From: Psychrobacter sp. 28M-43
Lineage (GTDB): Bacteria > Pseudomonadota > Gammaproteobacteria > Pseudomonadales > Moraxellaceae
DNA: 64,000 nucleotides
Assembly: GCF_014770435.1 (NCBI RefSeq)
Contig: NZ_CP061739.1
Span: forward strand, 1,302,001 to 1,366,000
Direction: 5' to 3'
Shown here: positions 1-10,063 of the stretch, piece by piece
Layout of the letters: the number at the start of each line of letters is the position of its first letter
Position numbering within the stretch: the first letter of the stretch is position 1
Translations under genes and position numbers: made by a program
Notes under the pieces: model-generated
What the model was told of the DNA's origin: nothing
Database searches by the model: none
The model's input: the letters and a program-made list of their open reading frames with translations, nothing else

Positions 1-1217
<1,217 letters not shown>

Positions 1218-1420
1218 TCAGTAGTTATGAAATAAAAAACTGCAAGAGTCTAGATAAAAAATTACCATATAATAAACGACGTCGAAATCGTTGCGCGTAA
1301 TATAGCAGAAATATGATATTAAAAAAGCGGTCTATGCAAATAAAGCGATGTTGACCCTCGTTAAAATTATGTTATTCACTGCATCAACATCTGTGCTTTA
1401 AGTTGGGTCTTAAGAAGTAA

Positions 1421-2647
1421 TTAAAATCCGCAAGGTGCATCGATAGATTCAATCACGCCGCCGCCCAGACATACTTCATCGATATAAAATACTGCTGACT
1501 GACCAGGGGTGACGGCGCGCTGTGGCTCATCAAATATGACACGCACTTCGCTGCCATCAGCATTGGTCGCAAATACGCGACACGCTTGATCTGGCTGACG
1601 ATAGCGAGACTTTTCCATACAGGCTAGACCTTCGGCGCTAAACACATCCGCAGGTGGTAAACCATCAATCCAATCGAGCTTATAGGCTTTTAGCTCGTTA
1701 CTCATTAGCATCGGGTGTTCATGCCCTTGACCGACGATTAAACGATTTTTCTCTAAATCTTTTGCCAATACAAACCACGGTTCTTCAGGACGGTCTTTAA
1801 CCCCGCCAATGCCGATGCCGCCACGTTGACCCAGTGTGTAATACATGAGGCCATCATGAGTACCGATGACTTTATTATCATCAGTAAGTATCTCGCCTTT
1901 TTGGGCAGGTAAGTACTGTTGTAAGAAGTCTTTAAAGCGGCGCTCACCAATAAAGCAAATACCTGTAGAGTCTTTCTTTTTAGCCGTCGCTAAGTCATGC
2001 TCTTCAGCGATCTGACGTACCACTGGCTTTTCAAGCTCACCAACTGGGAATAGCGTTTTGGCGACTTTGTCACCGCCAACCGCATGCAAGAAATAGCTTT
2101 GATCTTTATTATTATCAAGACCGCGCAATAACTGTGCAACCTCGTCACCTTCGGCATTGGTATAATTCACACTGCGGCGCGTATAGTGACCTGTCGCGAT
2201 ATAATCTGCACCAAGCGTCAACGCATAGTCCAAAAACGCCTTAAACTTAATTTCTTTATTGCACAAGATATCAGGGTTTGGGGTGCGTCCTGCTTTATAT
2301 TCTGCCAAAAAGTGCTCGAATACGCGATCCCAATATTCCATAGCAAAGTTGGCCGTGTGCAGCTTCATACCGATTTTGTCGCACACGGCTTGCGCGTCTG
2401 CTAGATCATCCATTGCCGTACAGTATTCGGTGCCGTCATCTTCTTCCCAGTTCTTCATAAACAAGCCTTCGACCTTGAAGCCTGCCTGTTGAAGTAATAC
2501 GGCTGATACAGAAGAATCGACCCCACCTGACATACCGACAATCACATGCTTGGTGCTAGGATTTTCGACATCAGCAAGTGTTAAAGGGCGATGAGCATTA
2601 AAAGACTCAGAAACGGTTGTGCTTGAGGTATTTTGTATGGCTGACAT
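1421..2647 (-). CDS. mnmA: tRNA-specific 2-thiouridylase MnmA
   Basis: MnmA adenylates and thiolates U34 of Lys, Glu and Gln tRNAs, taking sulfur relayed by the Tus proteins, which are encoded at 34.3-35.9 kb here. The PP-loop ATP site SGGVDSS follows VIVGM near the N-terminus. The two catalytic cysteines are visible in [12 protein letters not shown] and [13 protein letters not shown] chose the ATG at 2647 (MSAIQNTSS); a TTG four codons upstream at 2659 keeps the frame open, and neither has a strong ribosome site. The protein is 408 aa, with an N-terminal extension of about 35 residues ahead of the PP-loop, longer than in E. coli. purB follows on the same strand. Confidence 0.96.
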   Translation of the reverse strand: MSAIQNTSSTTVSESFNAHRPLTLADVENPSTKHVIVGMSGGVDSSVSAVLLQQAGFKVEGLFMKNWEEDDGTEYCTAMDDLADAQAVCDKIGMKLHTANFAMEYWDRVFEHFLAEYKAGRTPNPDILCNKEIKFKAFLDYALTLGADYIATGHYTRRSVNYTNAEGDEVAQLLRGLDNNKDQSYFLHAVGGDKVAKTLFPVGELEKPVVRQIAEEHDLATAKKKDSTGICFIGERRFKDFLQQYLPAQKGEILTDDNKVIGTHDGLMYYTLGQRGGIGIGGVKDRPEEPWFVLAKDLEKNRLIVGQGHEHPMLMSNELKAYKLDWIDGLPPADVFSAEGLACMEKSRYRQPDQACRVFATNADGSEVRVIFDEPQRAVTPGQSAVFYIDEVCLGGGVIESIDAPCGF

Positions 2648-2907
2648 AAAACGGCTCAACTATTTATACGTTATCCAAAGTACATGCCGACGCCAAGTGT
2701 TATGCAATCACTACAATACGTAGTCTCAGCACAACAACGTCAGCTTGTCTTTTGGATCTGGTATTATGATAAAATAAACGTCATATTATACCAGTTAATT
2801 GAAACTGGTGGCGACCGATGGTGTCTGGCTACTAGTAAAACCACTTTGAAAATTCAGATAGTGGTTTTGAATTATTTTAATCACCTTTAACTCATCTTGG
2901 AATAATA

Positions 2908-3411
2908 ATGATAAAAATTGGTCAAGGTATCGACGTTCATGCTTTTCATAATAATGGTCAGCAGCCACAATATGTCATTCTAGCGGGCGTGCCTATTGAG
3001 CATACTCACAGTTTGCTCGCACACTCTGATGGGGATGTGGTCTTGCACGCACTTGCTGATGCGCTTCTTGGTGCTTTAGCACTTGGCGATATCGGGCAGC
3101 ATTTTCCCGATACCGATGCGGCACATGCTGGATTGGATTCACGAGTATTGCTGCGTTATGTTTATAGTAAAGTGCAAGAGGCTGGTTATAGCCTAGGCAA
3201 CGCTGATATTACGGTGATGTGTGAGCGTCCAAAGTTAGCGCCGCATAATCTAGCCATGCGCGCTAATATCGCTAGTGACCTGCAAACGAATATTAGCAAT
3301 ATCAGTGTAAAAGCCACCACGACTGAAAAATTGGGATTTACGGGTCGTCAAGAGGGCATCATGGCCAATGCCGTGGTATTATTAGTCCCTAATGCTATCG
3401 AACCTATATAG
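2908..3411 (+). CDS. ispF: 2-C-methyl-D-erythritol 2,4-cyclodiphosphate synthase
   Basis: IspF closes CDP-ME-2-phosphate to MEcPP in the non-mevalonate isoprenoid pathway; it is a cytosolic trimer needing divalent metal. At 167 aa it is slightly longer than the usual 156-160. The metal-binding start GQGIDVHAF (Asp9, His11), the [19 protein letters not shown] segment and the C-terminal signature [12 protein letters not shown] are all present. GGAATA stands shortly before the ATG. It is divergent from mnmA, with about 250 bp of intergenic DNA between them. ispD, often adjacent in other bacteria, is not here. Confidence 0.97.
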   Translation: MIKIGQGIDVHAFHNNGQQPQYVILAGVPIEHTHSLLAHSDGDVVLHALADALLGALALGDIGQHFPDTDAAHAGLDSRVLLRYVYSKVQEAGYSLGNADITVMCERPKLAPHNLAMRANIASDLQTNISNISVKATTTEKLGFTGRQEGIMANAVVLLVPNAIEPI

Positions 3412-3527
3412 ATAGAAATTCGTGCTTGTAATACAGCGGCAGTCGCCCCATGTATCAGCCACGTCTTTATACATTTATTTTATATAAATAATCATTTTAA
3501 TGAACCGCTTTATCAATAGGAGCTTTT

Positions 3528-3878
3528 ATGAGTGAGCAAACCCCAAACACTGCTGCAAACGACGTTGAACAATTGATCCGTGATCAAATCCGTGACAATA
3601 AAGTTATTATCTACATGAAAGGCACACCACAATTTCCACAGTGTGGCTTTTCAGCGCGCTCTATCGAAGTGTTGACTCAGATCGGTCGTCCATTTGCTTT
3701 TGTAAACATTTTAGAAAATCCAGAAATTCGTGCAACGTTGCCAAAAATCGCGAATTGGCCAACGTTCCCGCAATTATGGATTGATGGTGAGTTGATGGGT
3801 GGATCAGACATCATCTTACAAATGTATCAATCAGGCGAGCTAAAGCCATTGGTTGAAGCAAACAGCCCTGCTGCTTAA
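3528..3878 (+). CDS. grxD: Monothiol glutaredoxin Grx4 family
   Basis: A monothiol CGFS glutaredoxin that binds and transfers [2Fe-2S] clusters as a glutathione-ligated dimer; it is cytosolic. The protein is 116 aa, the normal size. The motif PQCGFS puts the single active-site Cys at residue 39, preceded by the glutathione-contact MKGTP; the WPTFPQLWIDGELMGGSD segment, with its cis-Pro and GSH-binding GGSD, is typical of Grx4. AGGAG lies just before the ATG. A strong hairpin terminator follows about 65 bp downstream, so it appears to be transcribed alone. Confidence 0.97.
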   Translation: MSEQTPNTAANDVEQLIRDQIRDNKVIIYMKGTPQFPQCGFSARSIEVLTQIGRPFAFVNILENPEIRATLPKIANWPTFPQLWIDGELMGGSDIILQMYQSGELKPLVEANSPAA

Positions 3879-3942
3879 TACTTAAAAGTGTTAATTGGAT
3901 GTCTTTAATGTCCAATTAGCCTTTGTAAGATACGAGCACAGC

Positions 3943-3983
3943 AAACCCAGATAGTCATGTGATGGCTATTTGGGTTTTTTTTA
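3943..3983 (+). terminator. Rho-independent terminator after grxD
   Basis: An AACCCAGATAGTCAT arm pairs with ATGGCTATTTGGGTT (one mismatch) and is followed by a run of eight T. It ends the grxD transcript. Confidence 0.88.
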
Positions 3984-4146
3984 TTGTCGCTATTAATGTC
4001 GTTAGTAGCGTATCTATTCTTGTCCCCATTAGTATTTTCACGCGCCTATGTCATTAGGCTTCGTTGTTTTTATAGGATTTACCCCCATATAGTGTCCAAG
4101 ATACCAGCGATATAAATAATAATTATCAGATGAGTAAGAGAGCTTT

Positions 4147-4695
4147 ATGAATAACCAAACCAGCGAACAGTTAAACGAGCAAAGAGAAGCGGCTGAGCAG
4201 GCGGCTATTGAAAAGCGCCGTGAACGTTTGAAAAATGAATCGACACGCATTATTGAGATTGCTAATAATGAGTCATACTCAGCACTCAAGTGTATTCATC
4301 AGCTTAGTGTGGCAGGCGGTGCAACTGAAGCGACATATGTCGCTATCGAGCAGCGCATCGTTGTAGACCAAGATCCTGCAGGTGCTTATCATTTGGCGCT
4401 GTTGGCACAGAACACACCAGATTTGCCAATTGATGCTCGTCAGCTTATCGAGTTGGTAGTAAACAAAGGTGATAACCATCAGCGTTTAGCATTGCTCAAA
4501 AACTTACCATTACCGCCAGTTGAGCTTATCAAAGAGCAGATCTTGGCCAGTGATGATGGTGAGGCGATTGGTCAAATGAACGCTTATCTACAGATCAATC
4601 CAGAGGGGTATGGTAGCCATCATATGCTGTCTAGTGGGCAGTCAGATCAGATCGTACCGCTTAGCCCTGGCAATAATAACCAAAATGATGATTAA
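4147..4695 (+). CDS. Hypothetical protein, helical and charged
   Basis: An unrecognised 182-aa protein. The first 35 residues are rich in Glu, Gln, Arg and Lys and look coiled-coil forming. The middle (about residues 40-130) is a series of amphipathic helices, and the tail is polar and Asn-rich (GNNNQNDD). No signal peptide, membrane segment or catalytic motif is visible. AAGAGAG precedes the ATG at a suitable distance, and codon use looks like the flanking genes. A MITE-like element begins 11 bp after the stop codon, so its native downstream DNA may have been displaced. Function is unknown; an adaptor or structural role is only a guess. Confidence 0.75.
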   Translation: MNNQTSEQLNEQREAAEQAAIEKRRERLKNESTRIIEIANNESYSALKCIHQLSVAGGATEATYVAIEQRIVVDQDPAGAYHLALLAQNTPDLPIDARQLIELVVNKGDNHQRLALLKNLPLPPVELIKEQILASDDGEAIGQMNAYLQINPEGYGSHHMLSSGQSDQIVPLSPGNNNQNDD

Positions 4696-4705
4696 AACAG
4701 TAACT

Positions 4706-4877
4706 AGGGCGTGTCTTCAATTCACCCGATAGTCATCTAAATGGGCTAAAAATGGCTAAATCTTGCCAAACATCGTCAAATAGCTGCTTAATATCCCGAT
4801 ATTATCTGCGCTATTTTTCTTGTTTGACGGCAATTTATCTCATTTTTACCACCATTTTTGAAATGAAAACACGCCCT
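4706..4877. mobile_element. MITE-like inverted-repeat element, copy 1
   Basis: A non-coding 172-bp element bounded by inverted AGGGCGTGT and ACACGCCCT. The perfect inverted repeat extends to 12 bp (ACTAGGGCGTGT at 4703-4714 against ACACGCCCTAGT at 4869-4880), so the outermost bases may be target sequence. The interior is AT-rich and contains no convincing gene. Copy 2 lies 117 bp further on in the same orientation, about 80% identical by eye. The size, terminal repeats and two copies suggest a non-autonomous transposable element; no transposase is in the window and I do not assign an IS family. Confidence 0.75.
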
Positions 4878-4994
4878 AGTAAGGCAATAACTAGCAAAAC
4901 AGTAACCAGAGTAGAGAACTTTTTGCTTAATTTTAATAGTTTTTGTTCTAACGTTTTTTAAGTATCAAAAAATTGTTATAATTATGGGTTATTC

Positions 4995-5165
4995 AGGGCG
5001 TGTCCTTAATCTGAACAAAAGCATCTGAATGGGCTAAAAATGGTTAAATATTGCCAAACTATGTCAAATAGCTGGTTAATATCCTGATATTATCTGCGCT
5101 ACTTTCCTTGTTTGACTGCAATTTACCTCATTTTTATCACCATTTTCAAAATAAGAACACGCCCT
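4995..5165. mobile_element. MITE-like inverted-repeat element, copy 2
   Basis: The second copy is 171 bp, with the same AGGGCGTGT ... ACACGCCCT ends and long shared internal stretches, for example GGGCTAAAAATGG, CAAATAGCTG and GATATTATCTGCGCTA. It is in direct orientation to copy 1 and ends 130 bp before the mnmG start, so it may supply or separate promoter sequence for mnmG. Flanking bases (CA on the left, TAA on the right) do not form an obvious target duplication. Confidence 0.75.
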
Positions 5166-5295
5166 AACCAATTATGAACGACTTATCTGAGTCGTTATCT
5201 TCTTATAAATTCGACTGACGTTTATTTGCTGACTGTTTTCTTATTTGAACATAAGATATGGTAATCAGTAGCGTTATGAGTCAAGTGAGGCACAC

Positions 5296-7191
5296 ATGCA
5301 ATACCCAAAACATTACGACGTGATAGTGATCGGCGGTGGTCATGCTGGTACAGAAGCTGCTCTGGCGGCTGCACGTATGGGCGCACAGACCTTATTGTTG
5401 ACGCATAATATTGAGACGCTCGGGCAGATGAGCTGTAACCCTGCGATTGGCGGTATCGGTAAATCGCATCTGGTGCGTGAGATTGATGCGTTGGGCGGTG
5501 CAATGGCATTGGCCACGGACAAGGCTGGTATCCAGTTTCGTGTACTAAACAGCCGCAAAGGAGCTGCCGTTCGTGCCACGCGCGCGCAAGCAGATCGTAT
5601 CTTATATAAAGCAGCTATCCGTCATACGCTAGAGAATCAGCCAAACCTAGATATATTCCAGCAAGCTGCTGATGATATCTTGGTTGAAAACGGTCGTGCG
5701 ACGGCAGTCGTTACTTCTACAGGTATTGTCTTTAAGACCGAAACAGTGGTATTGACTTCAGGAACTTTCTTGGGCGGCGTTATCCATATTGGTTTAGAGA
5801 ACTCAAAGGGTGGCCGCGCAGGGGATCAGCCTTCTATCAAATTGGCAGATCGTTTACGTGAGCTTAAGCTGCCAGTTGGTCGTCTAAAGACAGGTACGCC
5901 AGCTCGTATCGATGCGCGTAGTGTTGATTTCAGTGTAATGACGGTACAGCCGGGTGATACGCCATTGCCAGTGATGAGCTATATGGGTGATGTCTCTATG
6001 CACCCTGAGCAAGTTAACTGCTATATCACGCATACCAATGCGCGTACTCATGACATTATTCGTGAAAACCTTGACCGTTCACCAATGTTCTCTGGCAAAA
6101 TCGAAGGCGTGGGCCCACGTTATTGCCCATCGATTGAAGACAAAATCCATCGTTTTGCGGATAAAGACAGCCATCAGATTTTCATCGAGCCAGAAGGTCT
6201 GACCACGCATGAGCTATATCCAAATGGTATCTCGACCAGTTTGCCATTCGATGTGCAGTTAGACTTCATTCATAGTATGAAAGGCTTAGAAAATGCCCAT
6301 ATTACTCGTCCAGGTTATGCGATTGAGTATGATTACTTTGATCCACAAAACCTCAAGCCAACGCTAGAGACCAAGTCTATCGATCGTCTGTACTTTGCTG
6401 GTCAAATTAATGGTACGACGGGCTATGAAGAAGCAGGCGTACAAGGTTTGCTTGCCGGTACCAATGCGGCATTGGTCACTACTAATAATAGCGAGTTTGA
6501 CACATGGACACCGCGCCGCGATGAAGCGTATCTCGGTGTGCTTGTCGATGACTTGATTACCCACGGTACTACCGAGCCGTATCGTATGTTTACAAGCCGT
6601 GCAGAATATCGTTTATTGCTACGTGAAGACAATGCCGATCAGCGTTTGACTGAGACTGGTCGTAAGCTAGGTCTGGTAGACGATGTACGCTGGCAAGCCT
6701 ATCAAGAGAAAATGGAAGCCATTGCGACAGAAACTTCACGCCTAAAAGATATGTGGGCCACGCCTGCTAATGCATTAGGTAAGCAAGTGACTGAGCAAAC
6801 AGGTGAAGTGCTGTCTAAAGAGTCGACTGCCTTCGATTTGCTAAAGCGTCCGCAAATACATTTTGCTGATATTGCGGCTATCACTGACTCAACTGTCGAT
6901 GCACAAGTGGGTGAGCAGATAGAGATTTCTGTCAAATATGCCGGCTATATCGATCGTCAACAAGAAGATATCGATCAAATGAAGCGACTAGAAAATACGG
7001 CGCTACCGTTAGACTTTGATTATAGTATCGTGTCAGGTCTATCAAATGAGATAGTACAAAAACTTACGCAAGTTCGTCCTGCGACGCTAGCCCAAGCGGG
7101 ACGCGTAAGCGGTGTAACCCCTGCTGCCATTCAGTTGTTGGCAATGACGGTTAAAAAGCATAAAAAAGCAAAAGCGGCATTGGATTCATAA
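5296..7191 (+). CDS. mnmG: tRNA U34 carboxymethylaminomethyl synthase subunit MnmG
   Basis: MnmG (GidA) works with the GTPase MnmE to put an aminomethyl or carboxymethylaminomethyl group on C5 of wobble U34, using FAD and methylene-THF. The protein is 631 aa, the family norm. The FAD Rossmann motif [17 protein letters not shown] lies at residues 12-28; the GidA signatures [23 protein letters not shown] and GTFLGG follow, and the C-terminal helical MnmE-binding domain is complete. The start ATG sits after TCAAGTGAGGCACAC, which holds a GAGG ribosome site. It is transcribed alone and ends at a strong terminator. The upstream region carries the two MITE-like copies. Confidence 0.98.
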   Translation: MQYPKHYDVIVIGGGHAGTEAALAAARMGAQTLLLTHNIETLGQMSCNPAIGGIGKSHLVREIDALGGAMALATDKAGIQFRVLNSRKGAAVRATRAQADRILYKAAIRHTLENQPNLDIFQQAADDILVENGRATAVVTSTGIVFKTETVVLTSGTFLGGVIHIGLENSKGGRAGDQPSIKLADRLRELKLPVGRLKTGTPARIDARSVDFSVMTVQPGDTPLPVMSYMGDVSMHPEQVNCYITHTNARTHDIIRENLDRSPMFSGKIEGVGPRYCPSIEDKIHRFADKDSHQIFIEPEGLTTHELYPNGISTSLPFDVQLDFIHSMKGLENAHITRPGYAIEYDYFDPQNLKPTLETKSIDRLYFAGQINGTTGYEEAGVQGLLAGTNAALVTTNNSEFDTWTPRRDEAYLGVLVDDLITHGTTEPYRMFTSRAEYRLLLREDNADQRLTETGRKLGLVDDVRWQAYQEKMEAIATETSRLKDMWATPANALGKQVTEQTGEVLSKESTAFDLLKRPQIHFADIAAITDSTVDAQVGEQIEISVKYAGYIDRQQEDIDQMKRLENTALPLDFDYSIVSGLSNEIVQKLTQVRPATLAQAGRVSGVTPAAIQLLAMTVKKHKKAKAALDS

Positions 7192-7235
7192 TAGCTATGC
7201 AATAAAGCCTTTTATAATAAAGCACTTATAGTATA

Positions 7236-7270
7236 AAAAGCCCGTAACGACATTTCGTTACGGGCTTTTG
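7236..7270 (+). terminator. Rho-independent terminator after mnmG
   Basis: A perfect stem AAAAGCCCGTAACGA / TCGTTACGGGCTTTT with a CATT loop. The arm itself ends in T residues, so it could work in both directions. Confidence 0.9.
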
Positions 7271-7430
7271 TTTATCAAAAAAACTGTCAGTTTTAAAAGA
7301 AAGTCACATGTAACCTTGTCCTACTTACTACTTTGTCTCTATACTAGGTCAGTAAATTTTCTTAATACTTGTTAATTTGTCTCGCTGATGTCCATATATT
7401 CATGGGCTTGTCACCGAACTGAGTCTACTT

Positions 7431-8390
7431 ATGATTGATGCTATTGTTTTTGCTATTACTATTGTCTTACCCAACCTTGCCTTAATGTGGTTGGGTTTTT
7501 TTATGCAACGACGTGGTGAAGCAAGCCAAACTTTTATCGATCAGGCATCAAGTTTTGTCTTTAATTATTGCTTGCCGTGCTTATTGTTTTTTAGCGTGGT
7601 TGATAGCGACGTCGATTATGGTAAGCAAATTACGCTTATCCTTGTTGGTATCTTGGTGACGTTTATATTATTTATTGGCGCAGAGTTTTACGCCAAACGC
7701 TTCGTCAAGCGTCCTGAAGACCAAGGCGTGTTTGTACAAGGCGTATTCCGTAGCAACATGGCCATCATTGGCCTTGCAACCGTGGCCAACGCTTACGGCG
7801 CACAAGGATTAAGTATCGGTGCTGTCTATATGGGCGTGGTGACGATACTGTTTAATATTTTGGCGGTCATTACCTTGAGCCGCGTATCCAAAAGCGTGGA
7901 TGACACATGGATTAGTCGCGGTACAATGATTGTGAAAAAGTTACTGACCAATCCTCTAATTTTGGCATTGGTTGGCGCATTCGTCTACAAAGCACTACCA
8001 TTACCACCGCTTACTGGGGTGATTCATACCACTGGCGACTTATTAGCAGCGGTGGCTCTGCCGCTAGCACTAATCTGTGCAGGTGCTAGTATTAACCTAA
8101 AGTCTATGTTGCATCCTTCTGGCTTATCCATGCAAGCAAGCATTGGGCGAATTGTCATTGCACCATTGATTGCTATCGCTGTTGGGCTCGGGTTCGGGTT
8201 GTCAGGGGTGCATATGGGGGTGTTGTTTTTGATGGTGGCATCACCAACAGCTGCAGCCAGCTATGTCATGGCAAAAGCAATGGGTGGCAATGATGTATTG
8301 GCGGCTAATATTTTGGCATTTACCACTGTTGTCGGCATGTTCGGTATGGCGATTGGGGCAGCGACGTTACGTGCGCTTGGATTGATGTAA
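7431..8390 (+). CDS. AEC-family permease (auxin efflux carrier-like)
   Basis: An inner-membrane transporter of 319 aa in the auxin-efflux-carrier / malonate transporter (MdcF-like) family. About ten hydrophobic segments are arranged as two five-helix halves. The first half contains the family-type region FVQGVFRSNMAIIGLATVANAYG, with its conserved Arg-Ser-Asn before a helix break; the second holds SPTAAASYVMAKAMGGN near residues 280-296, typical of AEC proteins. Substrates of bacterial members are mostly small organic anions; the sequence does not identify one here. It is monocistronic and bounded by terminators on both sides. Confidence 0.87.
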   Translation: MIDAIVFAITIVLPNLALMWLGFFMQRRGEASQTFIDQASSFVFNYCLPCLLFFSVVDSDVDYGKQITLILVGILVTFILFIGAEFYAKRFVKRPEDQGVFVQGVFRSNMAIIGLATVANAYGAQGLSIGAVYMGVVTILFNILAVITLSRVSKSVDDTWISRGTMIVKKLLTNPLILALVGAFVYKALPLPPLTGVIHTTGDLLAAVALPLALICAGASINLKSMLHPSGLSMQASIGRIVIAPLIAIAVGLGFGLSGVHMGVLFLMVASPTAAASYVMAKAMGGNDVLAANILAFTTVVGMFGMAIGAATLRALGLM

Positions 8391-8454
8391 TGCAGATTTT
8401 GTACTATTTTTTAAATAAGTAAGTACTTTCGCTTTATCTAACTTTGATAGCCTT

Positions 8455-8494
8455 AAAAAAGCCCTCTTTTCAAATAAGAAAAGAGGGCTTTTTG
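8455..8494. terminator. Bidirectional terminator between convergent genes
   Basis: AAAAAAGCCCTCTTTTC pairs with GAAAAGAGGGCTTTTT around an AAATAA loop. A-run and T-run on the two sides let it serve both the permease gene and the small convergent gene. Confidence 0.92.
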
Positions 8495-8501
8495 TATTAA
8501 T

Positions 8502-8690
8502 CTAGCGTTCACTATTACGCTTGTCTTCACGGCGCTGCTTGCGCTTTGGGCTAGTACGGTAGGTCAAATAACCACCGATAGCCATAACTGCAAGAAAGGC
8601 AATGATATACATAAATATTGATGAGCCAATCATGAGCGATGCACCGATAATGGGAGTTGCTTCCATGTCAAAAATCCAGTTAAGGTTCAT
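8502..8690 (-). CDS. Small single-pass membrane protein, unknown
   Basis: A 62-aa candidate protein. One hydrophobic segment of about 20-25 residues (around GASLMIGSSIFMYIIAFLAVMAIGGYLTY) is followed by a strongly basic tail (KRKQRREDKRNSER), giving a predicted N-out/C-in topology. I chose the ATG at 8690; a TTG one codon earlier also fits. It sits immediately beside a bidirectional terminator and 24 bp downstream of the monooxygenase gene on the same strand, so it could be its cotranscribed follower. The membrane-plus-basic-tail pattern and placement favour a real gene, but no family is recognised. Confidence 0.55.
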   Translation of the reverse strand: MNLNWIFDMEATPIIGASLMIGSSIFMYIIAFLAVMAIGGYLTYRTSPKRKQRREDKRNSER

Positions 8691-8714
8691 CAATAATTAT
8701 GCAAGTGTCTCATT

Positions 8715-9716
8715 TCATTGTAAAGTAAATAAGTTTAGCTCCGGTGTAAGTTCAAGTGAACGGATACGGGCAGCTTGGTCATATATATTGGCCGTCACAA
8801 TCAGCTCATCTGGCTGATAGGTTGCCAAAAACGCAGCGAGTCTTGGTTTGACCGTGTCAACAGAGCCAATGAATGATACTGACAATGCGTTATCTACCAT
8901 CATTTTCTCTGCTTGACTCCAGATACTGTCCATGTCGTGAGTAGGCTTAGGCATTTGACCTGTTTCGCCACGACGCAGACGTACAAAGCTCTGCTGTGCT
9001 GAGGTAAAGTGATATTGAGCGGTCGCATCATCATCAGCCAATAACAAGTTTGCAGCCAACATGACATAAGGCTTATCTAGATAGACAGACGGTTTGAACT
9101 GTTCACGGTAAGCCTCAATTGCTTGCCCAAGCATTTGTGGGGCAAAGTGAGAAGCAAACACATAAGGCAGTCCTAAATGTGCAGCCAAAGTCGCACCAAA
9201 TAGAGAAGAGCCTAATATCCAAATCGGTATGCCTGATTTTGCACCAGGGAATGCCTGTACAGGACTGCCATCTGTATCATTACCTAGGAAATACATCAGC
9301 TCTTGCACATCTTGTGGAAAGCGTTCTGCATCTTTCATTTGTCGACGAAGTGCCTGAAACGTCGCACCATCAGTACCAGGTGCACGGCCTAGACCTAAGT
9401 CTACACGGTCACCATATAATGCCTGCAAAGTACCAAACTGCTCAGCAATCACGAGAGGGGCATGGTTCGGCAGCATAACGCCGCCAGCACCAATACGGAT
9501 ACGGTCGGTTTGACTACCAATATGCGATAGTAGTACTGAAGTAGCTGCACTGGCAATACCGGGCATATTGTGATGCTCTGCCATCCAGTAGCGGTTTAAG
9601 CCTGATTTTTCTGCTTGCTGCGCGGTTTCGACCGTTTGGGCGATGCCTTCAGCGATGGTTTTGCCTTGAGGTACAGGCGCAAGATCTAAAAAAGATAAAG
9701 GGATTTTGTTACTCAT
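8715..9716 (-). CDS. LLM-class flavin-dependent oxidoreductase (YhbW-like)
   Basis: A luciferase-like monooxygenase of 333 aa with a TIM-barrel fold, using FMNH2 and O2 on an unknown substrate. The diagnostic start PLSFLDLAPVPQG and the run YWMAEHHNMPGIASAAT / IRIGAGGVMLPNHAPLVIAEQFGTL / LGLGRAPGTD match the single-component YhbW/MsnO8-type subgroup. I chose the ATG at 9716 because GGAAC stands just upstream (CTGGAACATTT) and the conserved core begins at once; an open frame continues 21 codons upstream without conserved character. No dedicated flavin reductase gene is adjacent. Confidence 0.92.
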   Translation of the reverse strand: MSNKIPLSFLDLAPVPQGKTIAEGIAQTVETAQQAEKSGLNRYWMAEHHNMPGIASAATSVLLSHIGSQTDRIRIGAGGVMLPNHAPLVIAEQFGTLQALYGDRVDLGLGRAPGTDGATFQALRRQMKDAERFPQDVQELMYFLGNDTDGSPVQAFPGAKSGIPIWILGSSLFGATLAAHLGLPYVFASHFAPQMLGQAIEAYREQFKPSVYLDKPYVMLAANLLLADDDATAQYHFTSAQQSFVRLRRGETGQMPKPTHDMDSIWSQAEKMMVDNALSVSFIGSVDTVKPRLAAFLATYQPDELIVTANIYDQAARIRSLELTPELNLFTLQ

Positions 9717-10063
9717 AAATGTTCCAGTAGTGTGTAAATTATTTTCTACTGATATGCTTATAGGTAGTGGTAGTTTCAAGTGCCGCTAATCACTGTTAAT
9801 GAATCATAACAAAGTCAGCTAACTCTGTTTTTAAACTCGCTTAACAATTACTAAGGTGTATTTATAAAGGTTGTCGTTGGTCAAAATAAGCGATAAATAA
9901 ACCGTAAGTAAGGTCATAAAAGGATTTAGCAGCATTACACTATGGCATTAAAAAAAGATGGCATCAAAAAAAGCAGGCAACCTAAGTTACCTGCTTCTCT
10001 AATTAGTCGATTATAAGATAATGATAAACTAAATAATCACTATCTTAAGAACCAAATGCAACA
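9717..10063. other. Intergenic region, monooxygenase to gcd
   Basis: 347 bp of AT-rich DNA between the monooxygenase start and the gcd stop. It contains the gcd terminator (9966-9997) and must hold the monooxygenase promoter; nothing else was recognised. Confidence 0.6.
9966..9997 (-). terminator. Rho-independent terminator after gcd
   Basis: On the minus strand, AAGCAGGTAAC pairs with GTTGCCTGCTT (one mismatch) and is followed by seven T, about 70 bases past the gcd stop. Confidence 0.85.

Noticed and set aside
2684..2890. 68-codon plus-strand frame upstream of ispF
   Set aside because: Composition and lack of motif or ribosome site suggest chance; it fills the mnmA/ispF promoter region.
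4752..4961. 69-codon frame through MITE copy 1
   Set aside because: It runs out of the element into flanking DNA and the second copy does not keep it open.
9119..9478. 119-codon frame antisense to the monooxygenase gene
   Set aside because: The minus-strand protein is clearly conserved; this frame has odd His/Gln/Ser-rich content.
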